Assembly (NCBI RefSeq): GCF_001267885.1
Contig: NZ_CP012382.1
Location: forward strand, 806,001-870,000
DNA length: 64,000 nucleotides
Source: Streptomyces ambofaciens ATCC 23877
Lineage (GTDB): Bacteria > Actinomycetota > Actinomycetes > Streptomycetales > Streptomycetaceae
Direction: 5' to 3'
Shown: piece by piece, positions 43,148 through 56,216 of the stretch
Numbering within the stretch: the first letter of the stretch is position 1
Layout: each line of letters opens with the position of its first letter
Made by a program: the position numbers and the translations under genes
Notes under the pieces: model-generated
What the model saw: the letters and a program-made list of their open reading frames with translations, nothing else
Database searches by the model: none
What the model was told of the DNA's origin: nothing

Positions 43148-43954
43148 ATGAACCACGACATGCCCTTTTCCTCCGCCGGCGGGGAGAGCCTGCTGTCCAC
43201 GCACTCCGTGTACGGCGCCCCCTGCTGGGTGAGCCTGACCAGCCGTGACCTGAAGGCCACCGAGGAGTTCTACTCCGCCGTCCTGGGCTGGCAGTGGCGG
43301 CCCGCCCGGCTGGGCGAGCCGTTCCGCATCGCACTGGCCGACGGGGCGCCGGTCGCCGGGATCGCGGCGGTGGCCGCGATGTGGCAGATGGCGGTGGCGT
43401 GGACGCCGTACTTCGCCGTGCGCAGCGCGGACGACGCCGTCTCGCGGGCGGCGGAGCGCGGAGGCACGGCAGCGGTCGGCCCCATCTCCCTCCCGCCCGG
43501 ACGGGCCGCCCTGCTGGCCGACCGGGACGGCGCGACCTTCGGGATCTGGGAGGGCGAGCTCTTCTCGGACTGGGAGACCTGGCGCACCTCGCGCCCCGCC
43601 TTCATCCGCCTGCACACGCGCGACGCCTTCGACGCCGCCATCTTCTACGGCGAGGTCTTCGACTGGGCGGGTGCCGACGGCTGCTGCGAGGTCCAGTACG
43701 AGGGCGACGAGGTGGTCCTGCGCAGCCAGGGCGACGTGGTGGCGCGCATCGAGTCGGGCGCCCTGGGAGCGGCGCCCGACCCGGCCATCCGGCCGCACTG
43801 GCAGGTCCACTTCGCGGTCGGGGACGTCGCGGCCTGCGCCCGGACCGCGGAGCGGCACGGTGGCAGCGTGCTGCACCTCGGCGACGAGGAGGCCGTGCTC
43901 CGTGACGCCGACGGCGCGCAGTTCACCGTGACCGCGCGCGGTCTCGTCAGCTGA
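43148..43954 (+). CDS. Glyoxalase/VOC family protein (two domains)
   Basis: 268 residues with two vicinal-oxygen-chelate repeats, about 20-135 and 145-268. The first has PCWVSLTSRDLKATEEFYSAVLGWQW, the second AFIRLHTRDAFDAAIFYGEVFDW. The ALLADRDGATFGIWEG end of the first domain is typical. Possible functions are metalloenzyme, dioxygenase or antibiotic-binding protein; the metal-ligand His/Glu set is only partly preserved. AGGA is weak before the ATG. It is convergent with glgX (13-bp gap) and divergent from the ANTAR gene. Confidence 0.82.
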   Translation: MNHDMPFSSAGGESLLSTHSVYGAPCWVSLTSRDLKATEEFYSAVLGWQWRPARLGEPFRIALADGAPVAGIAAVAAMWQMAVAWTPYFAVRSADDAVSRAAERGGTAAVGPISLPPGRAALLADRDGATFGIWEGELFSDWETWRTSRPAFIRLHTRDAFDAAIFYGEVFDWAGADGCCEVQYEGDEVVLRSQGDVVARIESGALGAAPDPAIRPHWQVHFAVGDVAACARTAERHGGSVLHLGDEEAVLRDADGAQFTVTARGLVS

Positions 43955-43967
43955 CCTCACGGGTGGC

Positions 43968-46111
<2,144 letters not shown>

Positions 46112-46115
<4 letters not shown>

Positions 46116-46636
46116 CGGGCCTCCTCCAGTACGCCGTACGTCGTGCTGGCCCGCTCGGCCGGACGCGCCAGCCTGGCCACCGGCATGATCTCTCGCGGCA
46201 CTTCCAGCCCCTCCTGGGTGATCGGTTCCGGCGCCGTGGCGACCAGCGGGACACGTTCGCCGGCCCGGGCGCGCTGCGAGAACCAGATGACCTTGGCCCC
46301 CGTCTCGGCGGCGCAACAGCCCCATCCGTCGCTGGTCGCGGCGAGGTGCTGCAGACAGGTGCGCAGGTCCTGGTCGGGACGGAGCGCGTGGTCGTTGCCC
46401 CCTACTGCCGTGATGAGGTGCTGGTGGTTCCACCACATCTCGATCGACGTGTTCTTGTCGCTCGCGTGCTCGTCGATCGCCCGCAGCAGCATCTCGGCGC
46501 CTGAGCAGACGGGTTCGACGAGGTTCTCCAGGTTCCAGAACCGGAGGTGAGCGGCCAGGATGCGCCTGACCTGTCCGACCCGTTCCGGGCTCACTTCCAC
46601 GTCGAGGTGGTAGTAGCAGGGCACTGCGGTCTTCAT
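46112..46636 (-). CDS. ATP-binding-like regulatory protein co-translated with GlgX
   Basis: 174 residues. It begins MKTAVPCYYHLDVEVSPERV, then RRILAAHLRFWNLENLVEPV, LLRAIDEHASDKNTSIEMWW and a TSDGWGCCAAETGAKVIWFS end. This resembles the anti-sigma-type HATPase proteins of Streptomyces, but the N box is diverged and the usual G box is not recognisable. ATP binding may therefore be weakened. GAGGAG is 9 nt before ATG 46636. Its stop overlaps the glgX start, so it is always made with the debranching enzyme and could sense or gate alpha-glucan turnover. This role is inference. Confidence 0.72.
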
Positions 46637-46869
46637 CGTCGTGGCTCCTCACCGCGAGAGCTCTCGCTCCTCCCGTCCCTTGGGGGACGGGTCCCCGATC
46701 ACGAAGCGTGAGCGCTGTTCGCTTCTGAGTCACTCCAGAGTGGGAGCAGTGCTCCATTCGTGCAACAGGAGAGAGAAGTTGAAGATCCAACAAGACGGGG
46801 AGTCACCGCGCATGCACCATGTGTGAAGACTCGCTCGTCCGTACCGGACCGTCCGGAAGGTGACCGGCC
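46637..46869. promoter_or_regulatory. Divergent control region with four palindromes
   Basis: Perfect palindromes lie at 46654-46667 (GCGAGAGCTCTCGC), 46683-46696 (GGGGAC GG GTCCCC), 46731-46742 (CACTC CA GAGTG) and 46743-46755 (GGAGCA G TGCTCC). The region separates the glgX operon from the DUF5133/GlgE genes and is the only obvious shared regulatory space between them. I could not fit a clear -35/-10 pair. Confidence 0.5.
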
Positions 46870-47190
46870 ATGCTGCTTCCTGCGAAGACAGAAGTCGCCC
46901 GGCAGCTGCGGCGTTACCGCACCTGGGAACGCTCGATGCTCGCGTCCCCCGCGGACCTGCGGGTCCGGGCCACCTTCGAGGACGCCGGCTACACCCTGTG
47001 CGTGCTGATGGGGAAGCGGTGCGCTCGCGAGGCCGCGGACGCGGCCGAGCGCTACCTGCGCACGAACCTCGTCACCTATCTGCAGGAACAGAACGAACGG
47101 CCCCGCGCCGCCCGAACGGCACGCCGGGGCCCTCCGGTGGCGGACCGACTCTCCCCGTCGGGGCGGAAGACCCCCTCCGGCGCGGCTTGA
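46870..47190 (+). CDS. DUF5133-like small protein
   Basis: 106 residues. MLLPAKTEVARQLRRYRTWE, followed by ASPADLRVRATFEDAGYTLCVLMG and REAADAAERYLRTN, matches a small Streptomyces family (DUF5133, recalled from memory). The C-terminal third is basic, Pro/Arg-rich and probably disordered. GGAAGGTGA lies upstream of the ATG. It immediately precedes glgE (52-bp gap) and may be the first gene of that operon. No enzymatic motif is seen; the role is unknown. Confidence 0.72.
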   Translation: MLLPAKTEVARQLRRYRTWERSMLASPADLRVRATFEDAGYTLCVLMGKRCAREAADAAERYLRTNLVTYLQEQNERPRAARTARRGPPVADRLSPSGRKTPSGAA

Positions 47191-47242
47191 CCCAATCGGC
47201 CGGGCCGGCGCCCGGCCCCGAGCACGGCGGAGGTGAGAACGG

Positions 47243-49239
47243 ATGAGCACGACCGTGGGAATCGGACGTATCCCCGTACGGGACGTCCACCCGGTGGTGG
47301 AGTACGGCCGGCGCCCGGCGAAGGCGGTGGCGGGAGAGACGTTCGAGGTCACCGCCTCCGTGTTCCGCGAGGGACACGACGCGGTGGCCGCCAACGTCGT
47401 GCTGAAGGATCCGGAGGGGCGGCCGGGCCCGTGGACGCCGATGCGGGAGCTGGCCCCGGGCAGCGACCGCTGGGGCGCCGAGGTCACCCCGGGCGCCCCG
47501 GGCAACTGGACCTACCGGGTGGAGGCCTGGAGCGACCCGGTCAGTACCTGGAAGCACCACGCGCGCATCAAGGTGCCGGCGGGCATCGACACCGGCCTCG
47601 TCCTGGAGGAGGGGGCCGAGCTGTACCGGCGGGCCGCCGCGGGGGTGCCGAAGGACGCCGGGCGCGACGCGGTCCTGGCCGCCGCCACCGCCCTGCTCGA
47701 CGACACGCTGCCCGTGGCCACCCGGCTGGCGGCGGCGTTGACGCCGCAGGTGGACGCGGTGCTGGCCCGCCATCCGCTGCGGGAGCTGGTCACCAGCTCC
47801 GACCCGCTGCCCCTGCTGGTGGAACGCGAACGCGCCCTCTACGGCGCCTGGTACGAGTTCTTCCCCCGCTCCGAGGGCACTCCCGAGCAGCCCCACGGCA
47901 CCTTCCGCACCGCCGCCCGCCGGCTGCCCGCCATCGCCGCGATGGGCTTCGACGTCGTCTACCTCCCACCCGTCCACCCCATCGGCACCACCCACCGCAA
48001 AGGCCGCAACAACACCCTCTCCGCCACCCCCGACGACGTCGGCGTCCCCTGGGCCATCGGCTCCCCCGAGGGCGGCCACGACGCGATCCACCCCGACCTG
48101 GGCACCCTCGACGACTTCGACCACTTCGTCACCGAGGCCGCCCGCCACGGTCTGGAGATCGCCCTCGACTTCGCCCTCCAGTGCTCCCCCGACCACCCCT
48201 GGGTCGACAAACACCCCGAGTGGTTCCACCACCGCCCCGACGGCACCATCGCCCACGCCGAGAACCCGCCCAAGAAGTACCAGGACATCTACCCCATCGC
48301 CTTCGACGCCGACCTGGAGGGACTGGTCGCCGAGACGGTCCGCGTCCTGCGCCACTGGATGGACCACGGCGTGCGGATCTTCCGCGTCGACAACCCCCAC
48401 ACCAAACCCGTCGTCTTCTGGGAACGGGTCATCGGCGAGATCAACACCGCCGACCCCGACGTCATCTTCCTCGCCGAGGCCTTCACCCGCCCCGCGATGA
48501 TGCACACCCTGGCCCAGATCGGCTTCCAGCAGTCCTACACCTACTTCACCTGGCGCAACACCAAGCAGGAACTGACGGAGTACCTCACCGAACTGACGGG
48601 GGAGGCCGCCTCCTACATGCGGCCCAACTTCTTCGCCAACACCCCCGACATCCTGCACGCCTACCTCCAGCACGGCGGCCGCCCCGCCTTCGAGGTCCGC
48701 GCCGTCCTGGCCGCCACCCTCTCCCCCACCTGGGGCATCTACAGCGGCTACGAACTCTGCGAGAACACCCCCCTGCGCGAGGGCGGCGAGGAATACCTCG
48801 ACAGCGAGAAGTACCAGCTCACCCCCCGCGACTGGGCCGCCGCCGAACGCGAGGGCCGCACCATCGCCCCCCTCATCACCAGGCTCAACACCGTCCGACG
48901 GGACCATCCCGCGCTGCACCGGCTCAGGAACCTGCGCTTCCACCGGACCGACAACGACGCGCTCATCGCGTACAGCAAGCGCGTGGGGTCCGACGTCGTG
49001 CTGGTGGTCGCCAACCTCGACCCCCGTCATCCGCAGGAGGCCACGATCTCGCTCGACATGCCGCAGCTCGGTCTCGACTGGCACGAGACGGTGCCGGTCC
49101 ACGACGAACTCACCGGCGAGACCTACCACTGGGGCCGGACGAACTACGTGCGGCTGGAGCCCGGCCGGGCCCCCGCTCACGTCTTCCACGTCCGGCGGCC
49201 GTCCGCCGCAGCTCCCCAGAAGGGAAGGTCAGCAGCCTC

Positions 49240-49243
<4 letters not shown>
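47243..49243 (+). CDS. glgE: Alpha-1,4-glucan:maltose-1-phosphate maltosyltransferase GlgE
   Basis: 666 residues. The N-terminal beta-sandwich domains run to about residue 200, followed by the GH13_3 barrel. Nucleophile Asp383 lies in [11 protein letters not shown] and acid/base Glu412 in FLAEAFTRP, 29 residues apart. The fold ends in a C-terminal beta domain. GlgE transfers maltosyl units from maltose 1-phosphate to alpha-glucan. The stop overlaps the treS ATG (ATGA). Codon use changes inside the gene: about 47820-48900 favours CCC, GTC and CTC, whereas the ends favour CCG, GTG and CTG, suggesting a recombinant origin. Confidence 0.97.
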
Positions 49244-50958
<1,715 letters not shown>

Positions 50959-50986
50959 GCTCGGGCCGAGGAAAGGACGCGTCACC

Positions 50987-52348
50987 ATGCCGAAGACCGC
51001 ATCCCTGCGCCCCAGACGCAGGCAACTCGCCGAGCCCATGGAGTCACTCGGCGAGCTGCTGCGGGAGTGGCTGCCGCGCCAGCGCTGGTTCGCGGGCAAG
51101 GACCGGCCCGTGGCCGAGCTGGGTCTGCTGTCGATGACCGAGCTCTTCCCGGGCTGCCTGCACCTGCTGGTGCACACCGGGCACGGCCCCGTGCCCGCTC
51201 CGGGCGGTGCTCCCCAGGCCGGGGACTGCTACCAGCTGCTGCTGGGCGTGCGCGAGCAGCCCTCGCCGCGCCTGGGCCGTGCGCTCATCGGGCAGGTGCA
51301 GGACGGCCCGCTGGCCGGCCGGACGGTCTACGACGCGCTGCACGACCCCCGGTCGGCCCAGTTGCTCCTGGAACGGCTCAGGCAGCCCGGCAAGGCGGGC
51401 CCGCTGCGCTTCGAGTCCGACCCCTCGCGGCCGGTGCCCGGCGGACTCGTACCGCGGCTGCTGGACGCCGAGCAGTCCAACTCCTCGCTGATCTACGGCG
51501 ACGAGTTCATCCTGAAGCTGTTCCGGCGCATCCAGCCGGGCGTCAACCCCGACCTCGAGGTACCGGACGCGTTGGCCCGGCAGGGCTGCGGCCGGGTCCC
51601 GGCACCGGTCGCCTGGATGCGCACGACCCACCCGTACGAGGCGACGCTCGGGGTGCTCCAGCCCTTCCTGCACGACGCCTCCGACGGCTGGACCCTCGCC
51701 CTCGACGCGCTGGCCTCCGGGGACGACTTCACGGCGCAGGCCCATGAGCTGGGGCGGGCGATGGCCGACGTGCACCTCGCGCTGGCCTCGGCCTTCCCGG
51801 CCGGTCCGCCCGGGGAGAACGACCGGACCGCCGCGGCGATGACCGAGCGGCTCACCTCCGCCGCGCACTGCGTACCGGCCCTGCGGCCCTTCGTCCCCGG
51901 GCTGCGGGCGGCCTTCGCGGCGCTGTCCACCTGCGACTCCGGGCCGCCCGCCCAGCGCATCCACGGCGACCTGCACCTGGGGCAGGTGCTGCGGGCCGGC
52001 CGGGACTGGTTCGTCATCGACTTCGAGGGCGAGCCGTCCCGTCCGCTGTCCGAACGGCGCAGCGCCCACTCCCCCGTGCGGGACATCGCGGGCATGCTGC
52101 GTTCCTTCGACTACGCCGCCCGGCAGCGCCGCCCGTGGCGCCCCGAGTGGGCGCGCCGCTGCCGGGAGGCCTTCTGCGCCGGTTACGCCGCCCGCGCCGG
52201 GTGGGACCCCCGCAAGAAGCACGGCCTGCTGCGCGCCTACGAGACGGACCGCGCCGTGTATGAGGTGCTGTACGAGGCCCGGCACCGCCCCGACTGGCTT
52301 CCCGTACCCATGGCGGCGATCGAACGACTCGCCGTGAGAGGAGACTGA
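50987..52348 (+). CDS. mak: Maltokinase
   Basis: 453 residues. An N-terminal cap domain (ESLGELLREWLPRQRWFAGKDRPV) is typical of maltokinases. The kinase part has IHGDLHLGQVLRA and FVIDFEGEPSRPLSERR, with the Asp of HGD as catalytic base and the DFE as metal ligand. The gene is also called pep2. It phosphorylates maltose at the anomeric carbon with ATP. GAGGAAAGGA is upstream of ATG 50987; glgB follows only 3 bp after the stop, so the operon is glgE-treS-mak-glgB. Confidence 0.95.
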   Translation: MPKTASLRPRRRQLAEPMESLGELLREWLPRQRWFAGKDRPVAELGLLSMTELFPGCLHLLVHTGHGPVPAPGGAPQAGDCYQLLLGVREQPSPRLGRALIGQVQDGPLAGRTVYDALHDPRSAQLLLERLRQPGKAGPLRFESDPSRPVPGGLVPRLLDAEQSNSSLIYGDEFILKLFRRIQPGVNPDLEVPDALARQGCGRVPAPVAWMRTTHPYEATLGVLQPFLHDASDGWTLALDALASGDDFTAQAHELGRAMADVHLALASAFPAGPPGENDRTAAAMTERLTSAAHCVPALRPFVPGLRAAFAALSTCDSGPPAQRIHGDLHLGQVLRAGRDWFVIDFEGEPSRPLSERRSAHSPVRDIAGMLRSFDYAARQRRPWRPEWARRCREAFCAGYAARAGWDPRKKHGLLRAYETDRAVYEVLYEARHRPDWLPVPMAAIERLAVRGD

Positions 52349-52351
52349 CCC

Positions 52352-54574
52352 GTGGCCCTCCGCGACACCTCGCTCCCCGAGCCGTCCGGTCCCGTCCCGC
52401 CCGCTCCCGGGGCGTGCGGGACCGCACCGCCCCTGGACCCCACCGACCGGGGGCGCCTCCTGGCGGGCGCCCACCACGACCCGCACGCCCTGCTCGGTGC
52501 CCATCCGGTGCCCGGCGGCATCGCCTTCCGGGCGCTGCGCCCGTTCGCCCGCGAGGTGAGCGTGGTGGTCGACGGCGAGCGCCACGCCCTCGTGTCGGAG
52601 GAGGACGGCCTGTTCTCCGCCGTGCTTCCCCTGCCGCGCATCCCGGCGTACACCCTCGTGGTGACGTACGCGGAGGGCGAGCAGGAGACGCACGACCCGT
52701 ACCGGTTCCTGCCCGCCCTCGGTGAGCTGGACCTGCACCTGGTCGCCGAGGGGCGGCACGAGCAGCTGTGGCGGGCGCTGGGCGCGGAGCCGATGACCCA
52801 CGAGGGCGTCACCGGCACCCGGTTCACGGTGTGGGCGCCGAACGCCCAGGGGGTGAGGGTCGCCACGGACTTCACCCACTGGGACGGCACGGCGTTCCCG
52901 ATGCGCTCGCTCGGCTCGTCCGGGGTGTGGGAGCTGTTCCTGCCCGGCGTCGGCGAGGGCACCCGGTACAAGTTCGAGATCCACTCGCGGTACGGGCACC
53001 GGTTCCTGAAGGCGGACCCGATGGCGCGCCGGACCGAGGAGCCCCCGAACACGGCGTCCGTCGTGACCGCCTCGCACTACGAGTGGGACGACGCCGAGTG
53101 GATGCGCACCCGCGCCGACCGGCCCGTGCACGAGGCGCCGTTCTCCGTGTACGAGGTGCACCTGCCGTCCTGGCGTCCGGGACTGACCTACCGCGAGCTG
53201 GCGGACGTGCTGCCCGCCTACGTCAGCGATCTGGGCTTCACCCACGTCGAGCTGATGCCGGTCGCCGAGCACCCCTACGGCCCGTCCTGGGGCTACCAGG
53301 TCACCGGCTTCTACGCGCCGACCGCGCGGCTCGGCTCGCCCGACGACTTCAAGTACCTCGTCGACGCCCTGCACCGGGCGGGCCTCGGCGTGATCATGGA
53401 CTGGGTGCCGGCGCACTTCCCGAAGGACGACTGGGCGCTGGCCCGCTTCGACGGGGACCCGCTGTACGAGCCCGGGGACGAGCGGCGCGCGACCCACCCG
53501 GACTGGGGGACGTACACCTTCGACTTCGCGCGGACCGAGGTGCGCAACTTCCTCGTGGCCAACGCGGTGTACTGGTGCGAGGAGTTCCACATCGACGGGC
53601 TGCGGGTCGACGCCGTCGCCTCGATGCTCTACCTGGACTACTCGCGCGACTCCGGCCAGTGGGAGCCCAACCAGTACGGCGGCCGGGAGGACCTGGCGGC
53701 CATGGCGTTCCTCCAGGAGATGAACGCGACCGTCTACCGGCGCTGCCCCGGCGTGGTGACGATCGCCGAGGAGTCGACCGCGTGGGGCGGGGTGACCCGG
53801 CCGACGGACACCGGCGGGCTCGGCTTCGGCCTGAAGTGGAACATGGGCTGGATGCACGACTCGCTGGAGTACGTCGCCCACGAGCCGGTGCACCGCAAGT
53901 ACCACCACCACGAGATGACCTTCTCGATGGTGTACGCCTACAGCGAGAACTACTGCCTGCCGATCTCCCACGACGAGGTCGTGCACGGCAAGCAGGCGCT
54001 GGTGTCGAAGATGCCGGGCGACTGGTGGCAGCGCCGCGCCAACGTCCGCGCCTACCTCGGCTTCATGTGGGCGCACCCCGGCAAGCAGCTGCTCTTCATG
54101 GGCCAGGAGTTCGCCCAGGGCGCCGAATGGTCGGAGAAGCAGGGCCCGGAGTGGTGGCTGCTGGACGAGGGCTACCACTCGGCGGCCGACCACCGCGGTG
54201 TGCAGGACCTGGTCCGCGAACTCAACACCCGCTACGCGCGGACCCCGGCCCTGTGGCAGCGGGACACCGACCCGGCCGGTTTCCGGTGGGTCGCCGTGGA
54301 CGCGGCGGAGGACAACGTCTTCGCGTTCCTGCGCTTCGACGCGGACGGCGCTCCGTTGCTGGCGGTGACGAACTTCTCCCCGGTCGTGCGGCACGAGTAC
54401 GCGCTCGCGGTCGGCGACGAGGCCGTCGCCTGGCAGGAGGTCCTCAACACCGACGCCGAGGAGTACGGGGGCAGCGGCGTGAGCAACGCCGACCCGGTCA
54501 AGCCCGAGGACGGGAGCATCCGGATCACCCTGCCCCCGCTGGCCACGGTGTGGCTGAGGCCGTACACCCTGTGA
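52352..54574 (+). CDS. glgB: 1,4-alpha-glucan branching enzyme GlgB
   Basis: 740 residues. Two N-terminal CBM48-like beta-sandwiches ([14 protein letters not shown] and [20 protein letters not shown]) precede the GH13_9 catalytic barrel. Nucleophile Asp420 is in [18 protein letters not shown], acid/base Glu473 in TIAEESTAW, and [12 protein letters not shown] holds the third catalytic Asp. It forms alpha-1,6 branches that finish the alpha-glucan made by GlgE. It begins with GTG just after mak; AGAGGAGA overlaps the end of mak. An inverted repeat with 9-bp arms (54587-54595 with 54642-54650) lies after the stop codon and may attenuate readthrough into the next gene. Confidence 0.97.
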   Translation: MALRDTSLPEPSGPVPPAPGACGTAPPLDPTDRGRLLAGAHHDPHALLGAHPVPGGIAFRALRPFAREVSVVVDGERHALVSEEDGLFSAVLPLPRIPAYTLVVTYAEGEQETHDPYRFLPALGELDLHLVAEGRHEQLWRALGAEPMTHEGVTGTRFTVWAPNAQGVRVATDFTHWDGTAFPMRSLGSSGVWELFLPGVGEGTRYKFEIHSRYGHRFLKADPMARRTEEPPNTASVVTASHYEWDDAEWMRTRADRPVHEAPFSVYEVHLPSWRPGLTYRELADVLPAYVSDLGFTHVELMPVAEHPYGPSWGYQVTGFYAPTARLGSPDDFKYLVDALHRAGLGVIMDWVPAHFPKDDWALARFDGDPLYEPGDERRATHPDWGTYTFDFARTEVRNFLVANAVYWCEEFHIDGLRVDAVASMLYLDYSRDSGQWEPNQYGGREDLAAMAFLQEMNATVYRRCPGVVTIAEESTAWGGVTRPTDTGGLGFGLKWNMGWMHDSLEYVAHEPVHRKYHHHEMTFSMVYAYSENYCLPISHDEVVHGKQALVSKMPGDWWQRRANVRAYLGFMWAHPGKQLLFMGQEFAQGAEWSEKQGPEWWLLDEGYHSAADHRGVQDLVRELNTRYARTPALWQRDTDPAGFRWVAVDAAEDNVFAFLRFDADGAPLLAVTNFSPVVRHEYALAVGDEAVAWQEVLNTDAEEYGGSGVSNADPVKPEDGSIRITLPPLATVWLRPYTL

Positions 54575-54586
54575 GACGGGACGGCG

Positions 54587-54650
54587 CGACGAGGTGTCCG
54601 GCCGCCCTGCCGGGGCATTCGGTGATCCTGCGAACGGGACGACCTCGTCG
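54587..54650. other. Inverted repeat between glgB and YbdK-type gene
   Basis: CGACGAGGT (54587-54595) pairs with ACCTCGTCG (54642-54650). A smaller CCGGC/GCCGG hairpin sits within the loop. It may end or attenuate the glgB transcript. Confidence 0.35.
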
Positions 54651-54685
54651 TCGCCGCGGCCGGGCTCACAGAAAGGCGGCATCAC

Positions 54686-55777
54686 GTGCGCACCGTCGGA
54701 GTGGAGGAGGAACTCCTCCTGGTCGACCCCCTCAGCGGCGAGCCGCGGGCACTGTCCGCCGCCGTCCTCGCCCGGGCCTCGCTGGACGACGCGGAGCAGG
54801 ACGTCTTCGAGAAGGAGCTGCACGAGCAGATGCTCGAGTTCGCCACGCATCCGCAGGCGGACATGGAACAGCTGCACGCGGAGATCGTGCGCTGCCGTGA
54901 GGAGGCCGGGCGGCACGCCGGCGGGATCGGCTGCGCCGTCGCCGCGCTCGCCACGTCGCCGCTGCCGGTCACCCCCTCGATCGGCATGAACCGCCGGTAC
55001 GACTGGATGGCCGACCAGTACGGCGTGGTCGTCCACGAGCAGCTCGTCCTGGGCTGCCACGTGCACGTGTCCGTGGAGTCCGACGAGGAGGGCGTCGCGG
55101 TGATCGACCGGGTGCGGCCCTGGCTGCCGCTGCTCACCGCGCTGAGCGCGAACTCCCCGTTCTGGCAGGGCAGGGACTCCTCGTACAGCAGCTACCGCAG
55201 CCGGGTCTGGCAGCGCTGGCCGTCGGCGGGTCCGACGGAGCTGTTCGGATCGGCGGAGACCTACCACCGGCGGGTCGCGGACATGGTCGCCACCGGCACG
55301 ATCCTGGACGAGGGGATGATCTACTTCGACGTCCGGCTGTCGCAGCGGTACCCGACGGTGGAGTTCCGGGTCATGGACGTCTGCCTGGACGCGAGCACCG
55401 CCGTCCTCATCGCCGCGCTGGCCCGCGCCCTGGTCGAGACGGCCGCGCGGGAGTGGCGGGAGGGCACGGAGCCGGCCGGGCACAGCGTGAGCCTGCTGCG
55501 CCTCGCGGCCTGGCGGGCCGCCCGCTCCGGGATGACGGAGGAGCTGCTGCATCCGGCGACGATGCGGCGGATGCCGGCCGAGACGGTCCTGCGGGCGCTG
55601 CTGGAGCACGTCGAGGAGGCGCTGGCGGCCGCCGGCGACCTCGACCGGGTGCGGGACGGCGTCGAGGAACTGCTGCGAAGCGGCAACGGCGCCCGGGTGC
55701 AGCGGGAACTGCTGGAGCGCACGGGCAGCCTGCGGGACGTCGTCACCGAGTGCGTGCGCCGTACGCAGGCGGTGTGA
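54686..55777 (+). CDS. YbdK-type carboxylate-amine ligase (glutamate-cysteine ligase family 2)
   Basis: 363 residues. The opening VGVEEELLLVDP and GCHVHVSV with YHRRVADMVATGTILDEGMI follow the GCS2 pattern; the end FRVMDVCLDASTAVLIAALARALVETA completes it. This family ligates a carboxylate and an amine with ATP; some members are weak glutamate-cysteine ligases, and in actinobacteria EgtA or MshC relatives also use this fold. GAAAGG lies 9 nt before GTG 54686. The gene is on the same strand as glgB but is separated by an inverted repeat. Confidence 0.9.
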   Translation: MRTVGVEEELLLVDPLSGEPRALSAAVLARASLDDAEQDVFEKELHEQMLEFATHPQADMEQLHAEIVRCREEAGRHAGGIGCAVAALATSPLPVTPSIGMNRRYDWMADQYGVVVHEQLVLGCHVHVSVESDEEGVAVIDRVRPWLPLLTALSANSPFWQGRDSSYSSYRSRVWQRWPSAGPTELFGSAETYHRRVADMVATGTILDEGMIYFDVRLSQRYPTVEFRVMDVCLDASTAVLIAALARALVETAAREWREGTEPAGHSVSLLRLAAWRAARSGMTEELLHPATMRRMPAETVLRALLEHVEEALAAAGDLDRVRDGVEELLRSGNGARVQRELLERTGSLRDVVTECVRRTQAV

Positions 55778-55779
55778 GA

Positions 55780-55793
55780 CGCCCCGCGGGGCG
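55780..55793. terminator. Short palindrome between convergent genes
   Basis: CGCCCCGCGGGGCG is a perfect 14-bp palindrome 2 bp after the ligase stop and 18 bp from the convergent small membrane gene's stop. No T-tract follows. Confidence 0.45.
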
Positions 55794-55811
55794 CACGCGG
55801 CCGGCCCGCTC

Positions 55812-56045
55812 TCAGAGCATCAGGACCAGGGCGTAACCGAGGAAGCCCGCGGCGACGAGCACCACGAGGGCCAGGATCACCGTCAGCGGCGCCTTGGCCC
55901 AGCCTCTGGGCGGGTTGTTCCCCTCCCACGGTCCGGCTTCGGACATGCTGCTCTCCCCCGGCGGGGTCTCGCCGGGCGGTACGCCCCCTCCCGGTGTCAG
56001 TCCGGTGGTGCGGTCGGGTTCCGGATCGGGATTCACGTAGGTCAT
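55812..56045 (-). CDS. Small single-pass membrane protein (DUF6480-like)
   Basis: 77 residues. The N-terminal half is Pro/Gly/Asp-rich (VNPDPEPDRTTGLTPGGGVP), the second half has one transmembrane helix (LTVILALVVLVAAGFLGYAL) near the C-terminus. MTYVNPDPEPDRTTGLTPGG matches a short Streptomyces family (DUF6480, from memory). GGGGGA stands about 11 nt before ATG 56045; a longer start at 56090 is less likely. The probable topology is N-in with a cytosolic tail. The role is unknown. It is divergent from the acyl-CoA synthetase-like gene. Confidence 0.7.
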   Translation of the reverse strand: MTYVNPDPEPDRTTGLTPGGGVPPGETPPGESSMSEAGPWEGNNPPRGWAKAPLTVILALVVLVAAGFLGYALVLML

Positions 56046-56127
56046 GACGACCGGGTCCCCCGATCCGCCGAGATCACCGGCCGGGATCACTTCTGCCGTC
56101 CCGGCCCCCCGCCGCCTGCGGCTCGGC

Positions 56128-56180
56128 TAGATTCCGAGCACCGCCGACGACGGTGCGCGGCGGTGCTCGTCGGTGCTCGT
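56128..56180 (+). promoter_or_regulatory. -10 element and 5'-UTR stem-loop of acyl-CoA synthetase-like gene
   Basis: TAGATT (56128-56133) may be a -10; no -35 was found. A perfect 12-bp stem (56135-56146 with 56158-56169) with an 11-nt loop begins at once, so the transcript would start at its base. A third copy of one arm, CGGTGCTCGT (56171-56180), could pair alternatively. Confidence 0.4.
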
Positions 56181-56216
56181 CCCGGTCCGCCGTCCGCCCA
56201 CGTCAGGAGCCAGCGC

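Noticed and set aside
51044..55609. Open frame of 1521 codons opposite mak, glgB and the ligase
   Set aside because: Shadow of the sense genes; rich in Val, Gly, Arg and His with no family pattern.
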